Source: Nitrogeniibacter aestuarii
GTDB lineage: Bacteria; Pseudomonadota; Gammaproteobacteria; Burkholderiales; Rhodocyclaceae
Direction: 5' to 3'
Assembly (NCBI RefSeq): GCF_017309585.1
Contig: NZ_CP071321.1
Span: 124,001 to 188,000, forward strand
Length of the DNA stretch: 64,000 bases
This document shows positions 17,854 to 26,504 of the stretch, in pieces. A program made the translations under genes and the position numbers. The stretch's first letter is position 1. Every line of letters starts with the position of its first letter. A model generated the notes under the pieces. The model was given only the letters and a program-made list of their open reading frames with translations. It did not search any database and was not told the DNA's origin.

Positions 17854-18647
17854 ACGAAGAACTGATCAACCAATGCGGTGACGAGCTCTACACCGCCTGG
17901 CTTGAGCGCAAGACCCTCGCGCCGCTGACCGAGCGTTATCCCGAGATCGAACTCGAGGACGCCTACAGGATCGCGCTGCGCTACATCGACCGTCGCGTTC
18001 AGACGGGCGAGACCATCGTGGGCAAGAAGATCGGTGTCACCTCCAAGCCGGTGCAGGACTTCCTCGGCGTGTATCAGCCGGACTTCGGCCAGCTGACCTC
18101 GGGCATGGTCTATGAGGACGGCGCCACCATCGACCTGGGCACGCTGATCCAGCCCAAGGCCGAGGCCGAGCTGGCCTTCGTGCTCAAGGAAGATCTGACC
18201 GGACCGGGCATCACCGCCATGGACGTGATCCGCGCCACCGACTACGTGGTGCCGTGCTTCGAGATCGTCGATTCGCGCATCACTGACTGGAAGATCAAGA
18301 TCGAGGACACCGTGGCGGACAACGCCTCCTGCGGCGTCTATGTGCTCGGCAAGACGAAGGGCGATCCGCGCAAGCTGGACATCACCCTGGCCGGCATGGT
18401 GCTGGAGAAGAACGGCGAGCTGTTCTCCACCGGCGTCGGCGCCGCCGTGCAGGGTTCCCCGGCCAACGCCGTGGCGTGGCTGGCCAACACCCTGGGCGAG
18501 CTGGGCATCCCCTTCAAGGCCGGCGAGGTGATCCTCTCCGGATCGCAGTCGGCCCTGGTGCCGGTCACCGGCGGTGACGAACTGGTCTGCCATGTGGGCG
18601 GGCTGGGCAGCTGCAGCATCAAATTCTCGGGCAGGAGCGCCGTATGA
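17850..18647 (+). CDS. dmpE: 2-oxopent-4-enoate hydratase (DmpE)
   Basis: A 265-residue member of the hydratase/decarboxylase (MhpD/DmpE/DmpH) family. It adds water to 2-hydroxypenta-2,4-dienoate to give 4-hydroxy-2-oxovalerate. Visible elements are GKKIGVTS, the metal-binding PKAEAELAFVL, and EIVDSRI. It forms an ATGA overlap with dmpH. In Pseudomonas, DmpE and DmpH form a complex. The assignment of E versus H rests on order and on its N-terminus MNEELINQCGDELY. Confidence 0.9.
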   Translation: MNEELINQCGDELYTAWLERKTLAPLTERYPEIELEDAYRIALRYIDRRVQTGETIVGKKIGVTSKPVQDFLGVYQPDFGQLTSGMVYEDGATIDLGTLIQPKAEAELAFVLKEDLTGPGITAMDVIRATDYVVPCFEIVDSRITDWKIKIEDTVADNASCGVYVLGKTKGDPRKLDITLAGMVLEKNGELFSTGVGAAVQGSPANAVAWLANTLGELGIPFKAGEVILSGSQSALVPVTGGDELVCHVGGLGSCSIKFSGRSAV

Positions 18648-19447
18648 GCATGGAAACGACACTCAGCCGCGAAGACATCGTGCGCCTGACCGAGCGCATC
18701 GAAGGCGCCCAGACCCGCGCCTACGCGATCCCCAAGCTGACCAACGAATACCCCAACATGACCCACGGCGACGGCTACGCCGTGCAGACGGAGCTGCGCC
18801 GCCGCTTCATCGCCCAGGGCCACCGTCATGTGGGCTGGAAGGCGGGGCTCACCTCGAAAGCCAAGATGCAGCAGATGGGCGTGAACGTGCCCTCCATCGG
18901 CTTCCTGACCGACCGCATGGCCCGCCCGGAAAACTCCGCCATTTCCACCGGCGACCTGGTGCACCCGCGCGTCGAGTGCGAGGTGGCGTTCGTGACCAAG
19001 GCGGATCTGGCCGGCCCGAACTGCACGAAAGAAGACGTGCTGGCCGCGACCGACTATGTGCTGCCGGCGGTGGAGATCATCGATTCGCGCTTTTCCGGCT
19101 TCAAGTTCGACCTGGAGAGCGTGATTGCCGACAACGGCTCCTCCGCCCGCTATGTCGGCGGCGGTCGTGCCCGCGATCCGAAGGACCTGGATCTGCGCAC
19201 CCTGGGCGTGGTGATGGAAAAGAACGGCGAGATGGTGGCCATGGGCGCCTCCGCCGCCGTGCTCGGTCACCCGGCCGAAGCCGTGGCCATGCTGGTGAAC
19301 ATCCTCGCCGAGATGGGCGAAACCCTGCCGGCCGGCAGCTTCGTCATGAGCGGCGGCATCACCGAAGCCATTGCCGTGAAGCCGGGCGACAACGTGATCG
19401 CGCGCTTCCAAGAGCTGGGCAGCGTATCGATGCGGTTTGTGGAGTAG
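18644..19447 (+). CDS. dmpH: 4-oxalocrotonate decarboxylase (DmpH)
   Basis: A 267-residue paralog of DmpE that decarboxylates 2-oxohex-3-enedioate to 2-hydroxypenta-2,4-dienoate using Mg2+. It shows HVGWKAGLTSKAKM, the metal motif HPRVECEVAFV and EIIDSRF, parallel to the motifs in DmpE. The 4-nt overlap with dmpE supports co-translation. It is followed by a palindromic repeat rather than directly by dmpF. Confidence 0.9.
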   Translation: MSMETTLSREDIVRLTERIEGAQTRAYAIPKLTNEYPNMTHGDGYAVQTELRRRFIAQGHRHVGWKAGLTSKAKMQQMGVNVPSIGFLTDRMARPENSAISTGDLVHPRVECEVAFVTKADLAGPNCTKEDVLAATDYVLPAVEIIDSRFSGFKFDLESVIADNGSSARYVGGGRARDPKDLDLRTLGVVMEKNGEMVAMGASAAVLGHPAEAVAMLVNILAEMGETLPAGSFVMSGGITEAIAVKPGDNVIARFQELGSVSMRFVE

Positions 19448-19458
19448 CAAACGCGTTC

Positions 19459-19554
19459 CTCCCCCTTCAAGGGGGAGATCAGGCGGGGGATGGGGTGCGT
19501 CGGCGACGTTTTAACCCCATCCCCGCCCCAGCCCTCCCCGTGAAGGGGAGGGGG
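19459..19554. repeat. GC-rich palindromic repeat, copy 2
   Basis: Begins with CCCCCTTCAAGGGGG and ends with CCTCCCCGTGAAGGGGAGG, with an internal GGGGATGGGG/CCCCATCCCC pair. It has the same architecture as 1913-2010 and the core of 36060-36226. It separates dmpH from dmpF inside the meta operon and should form a strong hairpin in the message. Confidence 0.85.
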
Positions 19555-19649
19555 CAGATTTGAAGTCATACCCGAGGCTGGCACGCCGAACTCACGCGGC
19601 GAAGCCTCAAAAGGGAACCGGTGCCCTGCGCACCACGAGAGAGGGACAG

Positions 19650-20576
19650 ATGAAGAAGATTCGTTGTGCACTGATCGGCTCGGGCAACATCGGCACCGAC
19701 CTGATCTACAAGATCCAGCGCAGCCCGGTGCTCGAACCGGTGTGGATGGTGGGTATCGATCCGGAATCCGAAGGCCTGAAGCGGGCCCGCGACATGGGCC
19801 TGAAAACCACGGCCGAGGGCGTGGACGGCCTGTTGCCGCATGTGCTCGAAGACAACATCCAGATAGCCTTCGACGCCACCTCCGCCTATGTGCATGGGGA
19901 GAACAGCCGCAAGCTCAACGAGCTGGGCGTGATGATGATCGACCTGACCCCGGCCGCCATCGGCCCCCTGTGCGTGCCGCCGGTGAACCTGCGCGAGCAT
20001 GCAGAAAAAGTGGAAATGAACGTGAACATGATCTCCTGCGCCGGGCAGGCGACGATTCCCATCGTCAATGCCGTGGTGCAGGTGCAGAGCGTCGGCTACG
20101 CCGAGATCATCGCCTCGCTCTCGTCCAAGTCCATCGGCCCGGGCACCCGGGCCAACCTGGATGAATTCACCTACACCACCTCCAACGCGCTGGAGAAGGT
20201 CGGTGGCGCGCGCAAGGGCAAGGCGCTGGCGATCATCAACCCGGCCGAGCCGCCGATGATCATGCGCAACACCATCTACTGCCTGACCGACGAAGCGCCG
20301 GACGAAGCGAAGATCATCGAATCCGTGCGCAAGATGATCGGTGAAGTGCAGAAGTACGTGCCCGGCTACAAGCTGGTGAACGGCCCGGTCTTCGACGAAG
20401 TGCCGCAGGGCCATCGCGTGGCGGTGTACATGGAAGTGGCCGGCCTGGGCGACTACCTGCCCACCTACGCCGGCAACCTGGACATCATGACCGCCGCCGC
20501 CTGCCGCACCGCCGAAATGTTCGCCGAGGAGATCCTCGCGGGCAAGATCCAACTCAAAGCCACGGAGGCCGCGTGA
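19650..20576 (+). CDS. dmpF: Acetaldehyde dehydrogenase, acylating (DmpF)
   Basis: A 308-residue enzyme that converts acetaldehyde, NAD+ and CoA to acetyl-CoA in complex with aldolase DmpG. It has the NAD-binding GSGNIGTD (10-17) and catalytic C130 in NMISCAGQAT. The ATG at 19650 is preferred to a 30-codon in-frame extension because GAGGGACAG precedes it and MKKIRCALIG is the family start. Its TGA overlaps the dmpG ATG. Confidence 0.94.
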   Translation: MKKIRCALIGSGNIGTDLIYKIQRSPVLEPVWMVGIDPESEGLKRARDMGLKTTAEGVDGLLPHVLEDNIQIAFDATSAYVHGENSRKLNELGVMMIDLTPAAIGPLCVPPVNLREHAEKVEMNVNMISCAGQATIPIVNAVVQVQSVGYAEIIASLSSKSIGPGTRANLDEFTYTTSNALEKVGGARKGKALAIINPAEPPMIMRNTIYCLTDEAPDEAKIIESVRKMIGEVQKYVPGYKLVNGPVFDEVPQGHRVAVYMEVAGLGDYLPTYAGNLDIMTAAACRTAEMFAEEILAGKIQLKATEAA

Positions 20577-21625
20577 TGACGGACTCGAACCTCAAGGGCC
20601 GCAAGGTCATCCTCCATGACATGTGTCTGCGCGACGGCATGCACGCCAAGCGCGAGCAGATCAGCGTCGAGCAGATGGTCAAGGTCGCCACCGCGCTGGA
20701 TGACGCCGGCGTCCCCTACATCCAGGTGACCCACGGCGCCGGCATGGGCGGCAACTCCCTGCAGCACGGTTTCGCCCTGGCGAGCAACGAGGAATACATC
20801 AGCGCCGTGGCCGCCGCGGTCAAGCAGACGAAAATCTCCGTGCTGCTGATCCCGGGCCTGGGCACCATGCGCGAACTGCAGGCAGCCTACGATGCGGGCG
20901 CCCGCAGCGTGCACGTGGCCACCCACTGCACCGAGGCCGACACGGCCCCGCAGCACATCGCCTTCTGCCGCAAGCTGGGCATGGACACCACCGGCTTCCT
21001 GATGATGGCCCACCTCAACGACGCCAAGGGCATCGCGGCGCAGGGCAAGCTGATGGAAAGCTACGGCGCCCAGACCGTGTATGTGACCGACTCGGCCGGC
21101 TACATGCTGCCGCAGGACGTCAAGGACCGCATCGGCGCGCTGCGTGACGTGCTCAAGCCCGAGACCGAAATCGGCTTCCACGGTCATCACAACATGGGCA
21201 TGGGCATCGCCAACTCGATCGCCGCCATCGAAGCCGGCGCCAGCCGCATCGACGGTTCCGTGGCCGGCCTGGGTGCCGGCGCCGGCAACACCCCGCTCGA
21301 AGTGTTCCTGGCCGTGTGTGACCGCATGGGCATCGAGACCGGGGTGGACCTGTTCAAGCTCATGGACGTGGCCGAAGACATCATCGTGCCGATGATGGAT
21401 CACATGGTCCGCGTTGATCGCGATTCGCTCACCCTGGGTTTTGCCGGGGTGTATTCCACCTTCCTGCTGCACGCCAAGCGCGCCGCCGAACGCTTCGGCG
21501 TGCCGGCCCGTGACGTGCTGGTCGAGCTGGGCCGCCGGAAGATGATCGGCGGTCAGGAAGACATGATCATCGACACCGCCATGACCATGGCCAAGGAACG
21601 CGGTTTGCTCAAGGACGTCGCCTGA
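20576..21625 (+). CDS. dmpG: 4-hydroxy-2-oxovalerate aldolase (DmpG)
   Basis: A 349-residue Mn2+-dependent class II aldolase that splits 4-hydroxy-2-oxovalerate into pyruvate and acetaldehyde, passing the aldehyde to DmpF by a tunnel in known homologs. It shows LRDGMHAKR near the N-terminus and the metal-binding GFHGHHNMGMG motif near 200. The ATG at 20576 overlaps the dmpF stop (TGATG); a GTG one codon earlier is also in frame. Confidence 0.94.
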   Translation: MTDSNLKGRKVILHDMCLRDGMHAKREQISVEQMVKVATALDDAGVPYIQVTHGAGMGGNSLQHGFALASNEEYISAVAAAVKQTKISVLLIPGLGTMRELQAAYDAGARSVHVATHCTEADTAPQHIAFCRKLGMDTTGFLMMAHLNDAKGIAAQGKLMESYGAQTVYVTDSAGYMLPQDVKDRIGALRDVLKPETEIGFHGHHNMGMGIANSIAAIEAGASRIDGSVAGLGAGAGNTPLEVFLAVCDRMGIETGVDLFKLMDVAEDIIVPMMDHMVRVDRDSLTLGFAGVYSTFLLHAKRAAERFGVPARDVLVELGRRKMIGGQEDMIIDTAMTMAKERGLLKDVA

Positions 21626-21697
21626 GCGGCGAGACACCACAACGACGGCCTGCCCACGCAGGCGGGCCGCATCACCCCTGAAAATGGAGACAAGACA

Positions 21698-22627
21698 ATG
21701 GCAATGAGAGGCATCCTTCGCCTGGGCGAAGTCCAGATTCGCGTGCTCGACATGGCGGAAGCCAAGCAGCACTACGGCAAGTACATGGGCCTGCACGAAA
21801 TGATGACCGACGCCGAGGGCAGGGTCTATTTCAAGGCCTGGAACGAGAAGGACCACCACAGCGTGGTGCTGCGCGAGACCGATCGCGCCGGCCTCGATCA
21901 TTTCGCCTACAAGGTGTTCGACGACGCCACCCTGACCGAGCTGCAACGCAAGATCGAAGCCTTCGGTATCGAGGTTGAAAACGTCGCTGCCGGTGTTTAT
22001 CCCAAGAGCGGCCGGCGCATCAAGTTCCGCGTCCCCACCGGCCAGGAAATGCATCTGTATGCCGAGAAGGAATACGTGGGCAACTCGCTGGGCGAGACCA
22101 ATCCGGGCACGCTGCCCGACGAAGGCGTGATTCGCGGCATGCGCATCGACGGGCTGGATCACCTGTTCATCCTCGGCCCGAACATGCCCGATACCGTGCG
22201 TCTGTTTTCCGAGGTGTTCGAATTCGACCTGGCTGAAGAGCTGGTGGACGAGCCGGGCGGCAACCAGATCCTGACCTTCTTCAGCTGCTCGTCACGCGCC
22301 CACGATATCGCCTTCGGCATGCATCCGGAGCCGGGCCGCTTCCACCATGCGTCCTTCCGTCTCAATTCGACGGAAGACCATGTCTATGCGGGCGACCTGA
22401 TGGGCAAGTACGGCGTGCCCATCGAGCAGAACGACCGCCACGGCATCACCGGCGTGAAGACCATCTATTTCTTCGACCCGTCGGGTAACCGTAACGAGAT
22501 CTTCACCGGCGGTCACACCCGCTACCCGGACACCCCGAAACTGACCTGGACCATGGACCACCTCGGCCTGGCCGCCTTCGCCCAGTCGCTGCACGTGCCC
22601 GAGACCTTCCTCGGCGTGTCGACCTGA
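21698..22627 (+). CDS. dmpB: Catechol 2,3-dioxygenase (extradiol, DmpB/XylE type)
   Basis: A 309-residue two-domain extradiol dioxygenase that cleaves catechol to 2-hydroxymuconic semialdehyde. The Fe(II) facial triad is H155 (GLDHLF), H216 (RFHHASF) and E267 (NRNEIF), each two residues after the XylE positions. AATGGAGACAAGACA precedes the start. Placing it after dmpCEHFG, rather than first, differs from the classic dmp order. Confidence 0.95.
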   Translation: MAMRGILRLGEVQIRVLDMAEAKQHYGKYMGLHEMMTDAEGRVYFKAWNEKDHHSVVLRETDRAGLDHFAYKVFDDATLTELQRKIEAFGIEVENVAAGVYPKSGRRIKFRVPTGQEMHLYAEKEYVGNSLGETNPGTLPDEGVIRGMRIDGLDHLFILGPNMPDTVRLFSEVFEFDLAEELVDEPGGNQILTFFSCSSRAHDIAFGMHPEPGRFHHASFRLNSTEDHVYAGDLMGKYGVPIEQNDRHGITGVKTIYFFDPSGNRNEIFTGGHTRYPDTPKLTWTMDHLGLAAFAQSLHVPETFLGVST

Positions 22628-22655
22628 TCGAAAAAGAACAACGGAGTACAGCAAC

Positions 22656-23420
22656 ATGACAAGCGACGCAGATCGCACCGAAATCGCGGTTGTCGTGGGC
22701 GCCACCGGCGCCTTCGGCAACAAGATGGTCGACCGCCTGGTCGACGCCGGCCTCAAGGTCGTGGCCGTGGCGCGCAGCGCCGATTCGCTGGCCGAGCTGC
22801 AGGCCCGCCAGCCGTCCATCGGTGTGTGCGTGGCCGACATCTCGGATGACTCATCCATCGCCGCCATCAGGGAAGTGCTCGACCGTCCGGTGCGTGCCGT
22901 GGTGCATGGCCCCGGCGTGGGCGTGGCCGGCGGCATTCTGGTCGCCCCGACCGCCACCATGGTCGATGCGGTAAACATCAAGGTCGGTGGCCTGTTGCGC
23001 CTGACCCGCGCGGCCGACGAGCGTTTCGTCAAGGGTAGCCGCATCATCGCCATCGGCGGTCACTATGGCCTCGAGCCGACCGCCTACGCGGCATCGGCAG
23101 GCGTGGCCAACGCGGCGCTGGTGAATGTCTCCCGTCAGCTCAGTCTGGCCTACGGCCCGCGCGGCGTCACCGCCCACGTCATCGCCCCGGGGCCGGCGGA
23201 CACCGAGCGCCTGCGCAACGTGGCCAAGGCCCGTGCCGAGCAGCGCGGCTGCAGCGTGGATGACGTGCTCGACGAGCTCAAGGAAGAGTCGTCCATCGGC
23301 GCCTTCACCACGCCCGAGCAGGTCGCCTGGGCGGTGAGCATGTTGCTCGACCCCTGCGCCGATGCCATGACCGGCTCGACGCTGATGCTCGACTCCGGCC
23401 GCCGCAAGGGCCTGCCCTGA
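22656..23420 (+). CDS. Short-chain dehydrogenase/reductase-like protein lacking the catalytic Tyr-x3-Lys
   Basis: A 254-residue SDR-fold protein. The nucleotide-binding loop is VGATGAFGNKM near 11-21. The usual active-site YxxxK is replaced by YAASAG in TAYAASAGVANAALVN, so the lysine is missing. The preceding catalytic Ser region reads IIAIGGHYG, with Gly where Ser is expected. The fold therefore looks intact but dehydrogenase activity doubtful. It sits between dmpB and the tautomerases in one transcript, which suggests a pathway-linked or structural role. Confidence 0.8.
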   Translation: MTSDADRTEIAVVVGATGAFGNKMVDRLVDAGLKVVAVARSADSLAELQARQPSIGVCVADISDDSSIAAIREVLDRPVRAVVHGPGVGVAGGILVAPTATMVDAVNIKVGGLLRLTRAADERFVKGSRIIAIGGHYGLEPTAYAASAGVANAALVNVSRQLSLAYGPRGVTAHVIAPGPADTERLRNVAKARAEQRGCSVDDVLDELKEESSIGAFTTPEQVAWAVSMLLDPCADAMTGSTLMLDSGRRKGLP

Positions 23421-23435
23421 ACGAGGACGAACACC

Positions 23436-23867
23436 ATGCCCGTCGCCAATTTTCATCTGATCGACATCCCGCTCAACCGGGCCCTGGTCAAGCCGTTGCT
23501 CAAGGGCGCCTGCGCGCTGTACGCCGAAGTGCTGGGCGCGCCGCCGGAGCGCATCCGTGCCTTCGTGACCTTCCATGACCCGGACGCCTTTCTGGCGGGC
23601 GGCGAACTGTGCAGCGAGAACGGCGAGAACGCGCCGTACTTCGACTTCATCGTCCTGGAAGGGCGGCCGGTCGAACAACGTCACCTGCTGCTCTCGGGCT
23701 TTACCGACTTGCTGGTGGCGCTGCTCGGCGTCGATCGAAACGCCATTCGCGGCCACTGCCGCCCCGTGTCGCCCGAGAACTGGGCCATCGGCGGCGTGCC
23801 CGCCAGCGAGAAACGCGCAGCCGAGATCGACACGCTAGCCCGCGCCGCGGCCGCGGCGGCCCGCTAG
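23436..23867 (+). CDS. 4-oxalocrotonate tautomerase-superfamily protein, paralog 1
   Basis: 143 residues starting MPVANFHL. Pro2, which becomes Pro1 after Met removal, is the hallmark catalytic base of the tautomerase superfamily. It is about twice the length of classic 62-residue 4-OT, so it probably has two fused beta-alpha-beta units. It lies in the meta operon where the DmpI function (2-hydroxymuconate to 2-oxohex-3-enedioate) is needed. It is closely related to the next gene. Confidence 0.78.
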   Translation: MPVANFHLIDIPLNRALVKPLLKGACALYAEVLGAPPERIRAFVTFHDPDAFLAGGELCSENGENAPYFDFIVLEGRPVEQRHLLLSGFTDLLVALLGVDRNAIRGHCRPVSPENWAIGGVPASEKRAAEIDTLARAAAAAAR

Positions 23868-23908
23868 CCCGTGGTACATCGGAACACTTGAATGACCGGA
23901 GAGAAACC

Positions 23909-24340
23909 ATGCCCGTTGTGACCTTCCATCTGCTCGACAACGAGACCACCCACGCGAAGGCGGAAGAACTGCTGAAGGGCGCCTGTGCCCTGTACGCCGA
24001 GGTGCTTGATGCCCCCATCGAGCGCATTCGCGCCTTCATCACCCTGCACCGGGCCGACCAGTTTCTCGTTCATGGCCAGCTGTGTTCGAAAAACGGCATT
24101 CATTCACCGTTCTTCGATTTCATCATCATGAACGGCCGCCCCATCGAGTCGCACAACCGGCTCATGAAGGGCTTCACCGACCTGCTGGTCGAGGTGCTTG
24201 GCGTCAAGCGCGAAGACGTGCGCGGCATCTGCCGCCGTGTCGAGCCCGAAGACTGGTGCATCTCCGGCGAACCGGCCAGTGAGGTCCGCAAGGCCGAGGT
24301 CGAGGCACGCAAGGCGGCGGCTGCCGCCGCCAATGCGTAA
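23909..24340 (+). CDS. 4-oxalocrotonate tautomerase-superfamily protein, paralog 2
   Basis: 143 residues starting MPVVTFHLLDNETTHAKAEE. It shares LKGACALYAEVL, RIRAFIT, GFTDLLVEVLGV and the Ala-rich tail with paralog 1, so the two arose by tandem duplication. Pro1 is retained. GGAGAGAAACC precedes the start. One of the pair probably supplies the DmpI step; the other may act on a methylated or chlorinated substrate. It is the last gene before a strong terminator. Confidence 0.8.
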   Translation: MPVVTFHLLDNETTHAKAEELLKGACALYAEVLDAPIERIRAFITLHRADQFLVHGQLCSKNGIHSPFFDFIIMNGRPIESHNRLMKGFTDLLVEVLGVKREDVRGICRRVEPEDWCISGEPASEVRKAEVEARKAAAAAANA

Positions 24341-24417
24341 GGCCACAGCCAGCCCCGGCCCAACCGCTCCCGCTCCGACCGACAAGCCCTCTCCTCAAGA
24401 GTGTCGGTCGTCTTCAC

Positions 24418-24451
24418 CCTCCGCAGTCCCAGTGGCTGCGGAGGTTTTTTT
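24418..24451 (+). terminator. Intrinsic terminator of the meta-cleavage operon
   Basis: CCTCCGCAG (24418-24426) pairs with CTGCGGAGG (24436-24444) and is followed by seven T residues. This is a canonical rho-independent terminator, about 78 bp after the second tautomerase gene. Confidence 0.93.
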
Positions 24452-24480
24452 GGCCTCACGATTGACCCGGGAAGCATGAG

Positions 24481-25185
24481 ATGAATGTTCTGATCGTCTT
24501 CGCCCACAACGAGCCGCAATCCTTCAACGCCGCCATGAAAGACCTGGCGGTGAAGGAACTGGAGGCGCAGGGCCACAAAGTTCAGGTCTCCGACCTCTAC
24601 GCCATGGACTGGAACCCGGTGGCCAGCGCCGCCGACTTCGGCAGCCGCAAGAATCCCGACTACCTCGTTTATGCCCTCGAACAGCGTCACAACTTCGAGG
24701 CCGCCACCCTGGCGCCCGACATCGCCGCCGAAGTCGAGAAGTTGCAATGGGCCGACTTCATCCTCTTCAACTTCCCCATCTACTGGTACGGCATGCCAGC
24801 CATCATGAAGGGGTGGATCGACCGGGTGTTCGTCTCCGGCCTGTGCTATGGCGGGCGCCGCATCTACGACCGGGGCGGCCTGGCCGGCAAACGCGCCATG
24901 CTTGCGTTTTCGCTGGGCGGGCAGGAACACATGTTCGGCGAAGGCGCCATCCACGGCGAACTCGACCTGCTGCTGCGCCCCATCCAGCGCGGCATGCTCG
25001 GCTACGTGGGCCTCACCGTGCTGCCGCCCTTCATTGCCTGGCATGTGCCGTATCTGTCGGATGAGGCACGGGCGCAGATTCTGGCCGACTACCGCGAGCG
25101 GCTGCACCAGCTCGACACGCTCGAGCCGCTGGTGTTTCCGACAATGGGAGATTTCGACGAAACCTTGCGCCCCAAAGCAGGCTGA
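24481..25185 (+). CDS. NAD(P)H:quinone oxidoreductase-like flavoprotein
   Basis: A 234-residue flavodoxin-fold protein of the NQO1/KefF (Flavodoxin_2) type. It shows VLIVFAHNEPQSFNAAM at the N-terminus, LQWADFILFNFPIYWYGMPA in the middle, and GQEHMFGEGAIHGELD. It probably reduces quinones by two electrons with FAD or FMN. It follows the meta-operon terminator by 29 bp, so it should have its own promoter. Quinone detoxification would fit growth on phenol or catechol; that link is inference. Confidence 0.82.
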   Translation: MNVLIVFAHNEPQSFNAAMKDLAVKELEAQGHKVQVSDLYAMDWNPVASAADFGSRKNPDYLVYALEQRHNFEAATLAPDIAAEVEKLQWADFILFNFPIYWYGMPAIMKGWIDRVFVSGLCYGGRRIYDRGGLAGKRAMLAFSLGGQEHMFGEGAIHGELDLLLRPIQRGMLGYVGLTVLPPFIAWHVPYLSDEARAQILADYRERLHQLDTLEPLVFPTMGDFDETLRPKAG

Positions 25186-25295
25186 ACCCGGTGGCGCTCG
25201 CCCAAGCGCGCCTGACCTGTGGCACCCTGTGATGCTGTTGGTATGACTGTTCGCGGCCAACTGCGGGTGGCCGATGCATCAATGGAGCGGTTCGA

Positions 25296-26384
25296 ATGAG
25301 TTATGTGGTGCAAATCTGGGCCGACCCGGTGCCGGCAAGCCTGACCGAGGCGAGCCAACTGATCGATCGGCTCAGTACCGAGCGTTGCGCTCAACTGCCC
25401 GAGTTTATCGAGCTGGCCAAACGGCTCACGGAAAAGTACCCGTGCCTGACGACCCCGGATGCACCCGGTGAGCACGGCGCATGGAGCGACGGGCCGCTCG
25501 ATGGGCTGACCGACGAGCCCATCTACGGCCTCGGTGTGTCCTCGGACATGATCGACGAGGTGATGCCCTTTGTCGTCGCCACCGCCCGGCAGCTCAAGCT
25601 CACGGTCTACGACATGCAGGCGGGGCTGGCCTTCTTGCCGGACGGGACAATCCTGTGCGATCACCCGAACACGGTGGTCGCTGCCACGAGCGATGCCGAT
25701 CCGATGGCCGAGGGTGGCATCGATGAACGCTTCCGCTCACGGCCTCACTTCGCCGAGGTGTTCAGGGCCGAACTGTGTGAGCTGATGCGCTCGCACGGCT
25801 ACAAGGACTACAAGTCGTTCAGCATGTTCAAGCGCCGCACCGATCTGTTTGATGAAGAGGTTCAGATCAGTGCGGGATCAAGCTACGACCCAACGCTCAT
25901 TTGGCGACTGACGCCTCGTCTTCCCGAAGCGCTCAAATCGGAAATCGAAGCTGCGGGTCTGTTGGAGGTCGTATATGAACTGGACCTCTGGGCGCTGGTC
26001 GATGCCGAACCATTTGATCGATCTTCGGCAGGTAAGACCGAGTCAGCTTACAGGGGGTCATTCAGTAACGAGGTCTTCTGGCGGGTTCAGTCGGTCCCGC
26101 AGGCGCGAGAAGTGGCCGCAAAGTGCATGGGACCCACTTTTGAGCATCGAATTCTTCCGGTTCTCAGCAAGTTCACGAATTGGCAAGCGGTCGATCAGAT
26201 AATCAATCGGAACGACAATCAGCCCAGCCCGGTTTACGTAGAGGGCGACATCCTCGTTCTGGCCTGGCTGGCGGGAAGAACCGACCTTCGGTCGCTGGCG
26301 GAGCACTTGAAGCGGACCACGAAAGGCTTCAAGACCACGAAAATCGACACCTACCTCGCCGTGCTGGAGCGCGTCCCGCGCTAA
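25296..26384 (+). CDS. Protein of unknown function (362 residues)
   Basis: No family was recognised. It is soluble, without a signal peptide or membrane segment. It contains the acidic region DGPLDGLTDEPIYGLGVSS near 70-88 and a basic stretch around 170 (RSHGYKDYKSFSMFKRR). GC falls in its second half (about 25900-26350), which may indicate a foreign origin. It stands alone between the quinone reductase and the convergent solute-binding gene. Confidence 0.7.
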   Translation: MSYVVQIWADPVPASLTEASQLIDRLSTERCAQLPEFIELAKRLTEKYPCLTTPDAPGEHGAWSDGPLDGLTDEPIYGLGVSSDMIDEVMPFVVATARQLKLTVYDMQAGLAFLPDGTILCDHPNTVVAATSDADPMAEGGIDERFRSRPHFAEVFRAELCELMRSHGYKDYKSFSMFKRRTDLFDEEVQISAGSSYDPTLIWRLTPRLPEALKSEIEAAGLLEVVYELDLWALVDAEPFDRSSAGKTESAYRGSFSNEVFWRVQSVPQAREVAAKCMGPTFEHRILPVLSKFTNWQAVDQIINRNDNQPSPVYVEGDILVLAWLAGRTDLRSLAEHLKRTTKGFKTTKIDTYLAVLERVPR

Positions 26385-26504
26385 GCACGTGGTCACTCTC
26401 GGCGCGCTGCAAGCGGCGCCGGGGGCGCTGTTGCGATCAGACGGTAGAAACCGGTCCTGCGGACGAAAGCGCAGGGCGGATTCTAGCCTGCCGCCCCCCG
26501 CCCC

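Noticed and set aside
20465..22162. 565-codon minus-strand frame over dmpG/dmpB
   Set aside because: Antisense shadow of two well-supported catabolic genes, with His/Gly/Val-rich low-information sequence.
24100..25260. 386-codon minus-strand frame over the second tautomerase and the flavoprotein
   Set aside because: It crosses the strong plus-strand terminator and has no recognisable domain.
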